This document shows, one piece after another, positions 11,824 to 15,016 of a DNA stretch of 15,016 nucleotides. The position numbers and the translations under genes are program-made. This stretch comes from JAFGED01 sp034430835. Lineage in GTDB: Bacteria; Chloroflexota; Anaerolineae; B4-G1. The notes below the pieces were generated by a model, which ran no database searches, was not told the origin of the DNA, and saw only the letters and a list, made by a program, of their open reading frames with translations. The stretch's first letter is position 1. Each line of letters begins with the position of its first letter. The DNA is taken from contig DAOUDX010000128.1 in assembly GCA_034430835.1 (NCBI GenBank), positions 1 through 15,016 on the forward strand, written 5' to 3'.

Positions 11824-14604
11824 ATGTACAGCCGTTGTAAGCAGCAGGAGGACTGCACGCTGGGCGCGCCCTCGCGCGCCAGACTGGCCCTGGTTGCCCT
11901 GCTATTGGGCATAGGTGCTGCCGCGCTCCTGATCCTGGCGGGCGGGGACTTTCAGGCCCAGGCTATGGACGCGGGTGGAGCCGAAGCCACAGCCTCGGAG
12001 CCCTATCTGGTCAAAGACATCAACCTTGCCACTGAGCCTTCGTCGCCTGAGTACCTGACCAACGTGAGCGGCACGCTCTTCTTTGCCGCCGCCGACGGCA
12101 GTCACGGGGTCGAACTGTGGAAGAGCGATGGGTCGCCTGGGGGCACGGTGCTGGTCAAGGACATCTGTCCGGGGAGCTGTGATTCCTCTCCAAGCTACAT
12201 GGTCGACTTGAACGGCACGCTGTTCTTTGCCGCTGACGATGGCAGCGACGGGCCCGAGCTGTGGAAGAGCGACGGGACAGAGGGAGGTACCGAGCGGGTC
12301 AAAGATATCTACACGGGTGCCACGGGCTCGTCCCCATCGTATCTGGCCGTCTTGAGTGACACGCTCTTTTTCCAAGCCAGAGATGGCGGCAGTGGGTCCG
12401 AGCTGTGGAAGAGCGATGGCACGGAGGGGGGTACCGAGCGGGTCAAAGATATCTACACGGGTACTACGGGGTCGTATCCCTATAACCTGACCCCCGCGAG
12501 CGATACGCTTTTCTTCGTCGCGTACGACGACGTCAGCGGGCACGAGCTATGGAAGAGCGACGGCACCGAGTCGGGCACGGTGCGCGTCAAGGACATCTAT
12601 ACGGGGACGACTGATTCGGGTGTGAGCTGGATGGCCGCCGTGGATGACACGCTTTTCTTCCGGGCCAATGACGGCGTCAATGGGATAGAACTGTGGAAGA
12701 GCGACGGCACGCTGACGGGTACGGTGATGGTCAAGGACATCTACCCGGGAAGTGAGGGATCGAACCCGTACTGGCTGACGGACGTGAACGGCACGCTCTT
12801 CTTCCAGGCGCGAGATAGTGGCAACAACTATAAGTTGCGGAAGAGCGATGGCACAGAAGGTGGTACGGTGCAGGTCGGGAACGTCAGGGCGGGATACCTG
12901 ACCGCCGTGAGCGGGACGCTTTTCTTCCAGGGCAGCAGTGGCAGCAATGGCCTGGAGCTGTGGAAGAGCGACGGCACCGATCTGGGCACGGTGATGGTCA
13001 AGGACATTGTCACCGGATCGGGCTCTTCTGGCCCGGCCAACCTGACCGACGTGAGCGGGACGCTGTTTTTCGCCGCCCATGACGACGACCACGGCTCTGA
13101 GCTGTGGAAGAGCGATGGCACCGGACCGGGCACCGTCCTCGTCAAGGACAGCCTCCCGGGTTCGGACTCTTCATCGCCAGATCGCCTGACTGACGTAGAC
13201 GGCGTGCTTTTCTACAGGGCTTACGATGCCGCCGGCAGAGTCGAGCTATGGAAGAGCGATGGCACGGCGGGCGGCACCATGCGGCTCAGGGACATCAACA
13301 CGCTCGGCGCCGGTTCGCTTCCGGAAGAACTGGCCGACGTAAATGGCACGCTCTTCTTCGCTGCCGACGACGAGGTCAGTGGCGAGGAGCTGTGGAAGAG
13401 CGACGGCACAAGCGCGGGCACGGTGCGGGTCAAGGATATCTACACGGGGAGTCACGGTTCGCACCCGGATTATTTGACGAACTTTGGAGGCACGCTCTTT
13501 TTCGCCGCGGCTGATGGTGTCTATGATGGCGAGCTGTGGAGGAGCGACGGCACCGAATCGGGCACGGTGATGGTGAAGGATATCTGTACGTCAGATTGCA
13601 GCTCTGAGCCTCAACACCTGACCGTAAGCGGCGGTGTGCTTTTCTTCAGCGCCTACGACGGCAATTCCGGCGAGGAGTTGTGGAAGAGCAATGGGACAGA
13701 GGGCGGCACGCTGCGGGTCAGGGACATCTACACCGGGGCCGAGGGTTCGGAGCCGGAGCAACTGACCGACGTGGACGGCACGCTGTTTTTCGTCGCCGAG
13801 GAGGGGGTGAACGGAAGGGAGCTGTGGAAAAGCGACGGCACGCTGACGGGCACGCTCCTGGTCAAGGATATCTACACCGGGACCGGAAGCCCGTATCTCA
13901 AGTACCTGACCGCCGTAGACGGCACGCTCTTTTTCGTCGCCTACGACGAGACCTACGGCGAGGAGCTGTGGAAGAGCGATGGCACCGAATCCGGCACGGT
14001 GATGGTCAAGGACATCGAGCCCGGAGACGACGATTCCGATGTGAGCAATCTAACTGACGTGAACGGCACGCTCTTTTTCGTCGCCTCCGATTTTAGCGGC
14101 GGGTTCGCCTTGTGGAAGAGCGACGGCACCGAATCCGGCACGGTGATGGTCAAGGACATTGTTTCCGGCGAGACCTCGGACATCGGGTCTCTGACCAACG
14201 TCGGGGGCAGGCTCTTTTTCGCCGGTAGAGATTCCACCACCGGGCGCGAGCTGTGGAAGAGCGATGGCACCGAATCGGGCACCGTGCGCGTGCGGGATAT
14301 CTACACCGGCAGCGGTTCCTCGTCCCCGTCCGATCTCACGAGCGCGTACGGCGTGCTGCTCTACTTTGTCGCGGATGACGGGGTGGGAGGGCGCGAGCTG
14401 TGGAGGAGCGATGGGACCGAGGGAGGCACGGTGAGGGTCGCGGACATCTACGCGGGGATCACGGGCTCGGAGCCGCAGCATCTGGCCCTGGTGGGCGACG
14501 GCGTGTTCTTCGGCGCCGACGATGGCGTGAGCGGGCGGGAGTTGTGGGCCCTGGACCTCGACATCCGACGCGTGTATCTGCCGCTGCTCATGAGGAATGG
14601 CTGA
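11824..14604 (+). CDS. Secreted ELWxxDGT-repeat protein with YLPL tail
   Basis: A 926-residue protein. The ATG at 11824 is preceded by AAGGAAG at 5 bp; a TTG at 11758 would add 22 residues. Residues 18-42 (RARLALVALLLGIGAAALLILAGG in two parts) are a signal anchor. From residue 60 to the end run 17 full repeats and one degenerate repeat of about 46-49 residues: VKDIxxGxxxSxPxxL, TxVxGTLFFxAxD, then GxELWKSDGTxxGTVxV. This is the known ELWxxDGT repeat, found in large exported bacterial proteins and probably forming propeller-like sheets; its function is unknown. Asp-rich loops (DGSDG, DDGVGG) could bind calcium. Repeat 6 is degenerate (KLRKSDGT with a shortened unit). The C-terminus, RRVYLPLLMRNG, matches the tail of the seven-repeat protein. 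A terminator-like hairpin follows. Confidence 0.9.
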   Translation: MYSRCKQQEDCTLGAPSRARLALVALLLGIGAAALLILAGGDFQAQAMDAGGAEATASEPYLVKDINLATEPSSPEYLTNVSGTLFFAAADGSHGVELWKSDGSPGGTVLVKDICPGSCDSSPSYMVDLNGTLFFAADDGSDGPELWKSDGTEGGTERVKDIYTGATGSSPSYLAVLSDTLFFQARDGGSGSELWKSDGTEGGTERVKDIYTGTTGSYPYNLTPASDTLFFVAYDDVSGHELWKSDGTESGTVRVKDIYTGTTDSGVSWMAAVDDTLFFRANDGVNGIELWKSDGTLTGTVMVKDIYPGSEGSNPYWLTDVNGTLFFQARDSGNNYKLRKSDGTEGGTVQVGNVRAGYLTAVSGTLFFQGSSGSNGLELWKSDGTDLGTVMVKDIVTGSGSSGPANLTDVSGTLFFAAHDDDHGSELWKSDGTGPGTVLVKDSLPGSDSSSPDRLTDVDGVLFYRAYDAAGRVELWKSDGTAGGTMRLRDINTLGAGSLPEELADVNGTLFFAADDEVSGEELWKSDGTSAGTVRVKDIYTGSHGSHPDYLTNFGGTLFFAAADGVYDGELWRSDGTESGTVMVKDICTSDCSSEPQHLTVSGGVLFFSAYDGNSGEELWKSNGTEGGTLRVRDIYTGAEGSEPEQLTDVDGTLFFVAEEGVNGRELWKSDGTLTGTLLVKDIYTGTGSPYLKYLTAVDGTLFFVAYDETYGEELWKSDGTESGTVMVKDIEPGDDDSDVSNLTDVNGTLFFVASDFSGGFALWKSDGTESGTVMVKDIVSGETSDIGSLTNVGGRLFFAGRDSTTGRELWKSDGTESGTVRVRDIYTGSGSSSPSDLTSAYGVLLYFVADDGVGGRELWRSDGTEGGTVRVADIYAGITGSEPQHLALVGDGVFFGADDGVSGRELWALDLDIRRVYLPLLMRNG
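12003..14550 (+). repeat. About 17-18 tandem coding repeats of roughly 140 bp (ELWxxDGT)
   Basis: The DNA repeats along with the protein: GAGCTGTGGAAGAGCGA, GGCACGCT and GGTCAAGGACAT recur with period about 140 bp. Units with ESGTVMVKDI (near 13555, 13990 and 14130) are nearly identical to each other, which suggests recent unit duplication or gene conversion. Confidence 0.85.
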
Positions 14605-14606
14605 CG

Positions 14607-14698
14607 GGCGCATTTCACTTCTGGGGCGAAAACTGAGTCGTTTCAGTCAGTGCGTTATATTTGCTCGCAGTCTCAACTCCTGAGGTCTGAAATGCGCC
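14607..14698. repeat. Long-range inverted repeat after the ELWxxDGT gene
   Basis: GGCGCATTTCA (14607-14617) and TGAAATGCGCC (14688-14698) are exact inverted copies separated by 70 bases. The left arm begins three bases after the stop codon. It could form a stem in the 3' UTR or mark the ends of a small inserted segment. Confidence 0.5.
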
Positions 14699-14701
14699 TT
14701 A

Positions 14702-14732
14702 GCAGTTTTGGCTGCGCCAAAACTGCCCTTTT
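14702..14732 (+). terminator. Probable intrinsic terminator of the ELWxxDGT gene
   Basis: GCAGTTTTGGC (14702-14712) and GCCAAAACTGC (14716-14726) form a perfect 11-bp stem with loop TGC, followed by CCTTTTCC. The T-run is short, so termination is plausible but not certain. The same palindrome type occurs as an interspersed repeat in this genome (compare 7571-7597). Confidence 0.55.
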
Positions 14733-14815
14733 CCAAGCTGATTTTCTCGTTCGCCAACCATACTCGCCCCCAAACCGAAAGGCATCCTGGCTGACCGGCC
14801 TGCCCGAAAGCCCGC

Positions 14816-14920
14816 GAAGAACACAGGGAAACGGTGAACGGACGAGAAAGTAGCAGCGAACGACTTGCGGCGCACATCCCCAGCCGGGGGAAGGTGCGCC
14901 GTTGTGTGCCCGTGCGGGCA
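14816..14920 (+). ncRNA. Repeated structured element, copy 4 (5' half divergent)
   Basis: The core and both hairpins are present: AACACAGGGAAACGGTGAAC, then AGCAGCGAACGACTTGCGGC, then hairpin 1 CGGCGCAC (14868-14875) with GTGCGCCG (14894-14901) and an inner TCCCC/GGGGA, and hairpin 2 TGCCCG (14907-14912) with CGGGCA (14915-14920). The promoter-bearing 5' part of the other copies is not recognisable; that stretch (14733-14815) has different sequence. The gap 14605-15016 otherwise holds the inverted repeat, the terminator hairpin and a third hairpin. Confidence 0.55.
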
Positions 14921-14922
14921 TC

Positions 14923-14952
14923 ATGTTTGGCAACTTGCAGGTCGCCAAACAT
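14923..14952. repeat. Hairpin following element copy 4
   Basis: ATGTTTGGC (14923-14931) pairs exactly with GCCAAACAT (14944-14952) around AACTTGCAGGTC. It shares GGTCGCCAAA with the palindrome inside the MDR gene. No coding region can be supported between here and the right edge. Confidence 0.5.
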
Positions 14953-15016
14953 ATGGTTGGGCCGCGATAGTTGACAATTCTGTGCCATATCCATGTTCGC
15001 AAGCACGGAGGGCATA

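Noticed and set aside
12003..14550. Regular repeats as a CRISPR array
   Set aside because: The repeats lie in one long reading frame with ELWxxDGT motifs and a period of about 140 bp; there are no identical short repeats with unique spacers and no cas genes.
8765..14990. Recurring minus-strand peptides with NGAPSPGWG and APQVVRCY across the four elements
   Set aside because: They repeat only because the DNA element repeats. The frames have no ribosome sites, differ in length and stop positions, and the best conserved parts are the hairpins.
14971..14998. Promoter at the right edge from TTGACA (14971)
   Set aside because: A perfect -35 is present, but no acceptable -10 lies at 16-18 bp (ATGTTC or TGTTCG).

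Overview
The window reads as a piece of a GC-rich bacterial chromosome, most likely from Chloroflexota (Anaerolineae or a related class). That placement is inference. It rests on two secreted repeat proteins ending in a YLPL-type tail, on ELWxxDGT repeats, on short palindromes inserted in frame inside genes, and on remembered family resemblance of several genes.

Layout. Positions 1-1452 hold a minus-strand group: lipM (protein N-octanoyltransferase), a DUF503/YlxP-like gene, and the N-terminus of a probable MFS transporter with its own promoter. An intergenic region with overlapping divergent promoters (about 1473-1541) separates these from a plus-strand pair with overlapping ends, a GNAT acetyltransferase with an N-terminal Cys/His knuckle and a PdxA/PdxA2 dehydrogenase. 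A tRNA-Arg(CCG) with a clear promoter follows, then a DUF4126-like membrane protein and an intergenic palindrome pair (4483-4615). Next come a secreted protein with seven repeats (likely a seven-bladed propeller), an IPT/TIG protein anchored by one membrane helix with an unrecognised cytoplasmic domain, a zinc-independent quinone-oxidoreductase-like MDR enzyme, and a HicA/HicB pair whose toxin has lost its N-terminus. The right part holds a metallophosphoesterase, an MFS transporter and a 926-residue secreted ELWxxDGT-repeat protein.

The most unusual signal is a family of about 180-bp non-coding elements present four times on the plus strand (8797-8985, 9937-10114, 11521-11700, about 14816-14920). 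Each lies in the gap upstream of a gene. Three start with a sigma70-like promoter with an extended -10. All four share a core block, a long GC-rich hairpin and a second hairpin. In copy 1 the second hairpin has a different sequence but is still paired. I recognise no known riboswitch or ncRNA family in them. They could be a small RNA or 5'-leader family that spreads, or hairpin-ended non-autonomous mobile elements. The genes downstream (phosphoesterase, transporter, secreted repeat protein) share no obvious pathway.

Otherwise the window mixes housekeeping functions (lipoylation, tRNA, phospho-sugar-acid or vitamin B6 chemistry) with cell-surface and accessory genes. It also carries many small palindromes, some inside coding regions (lipM twice, the MDR gene once).
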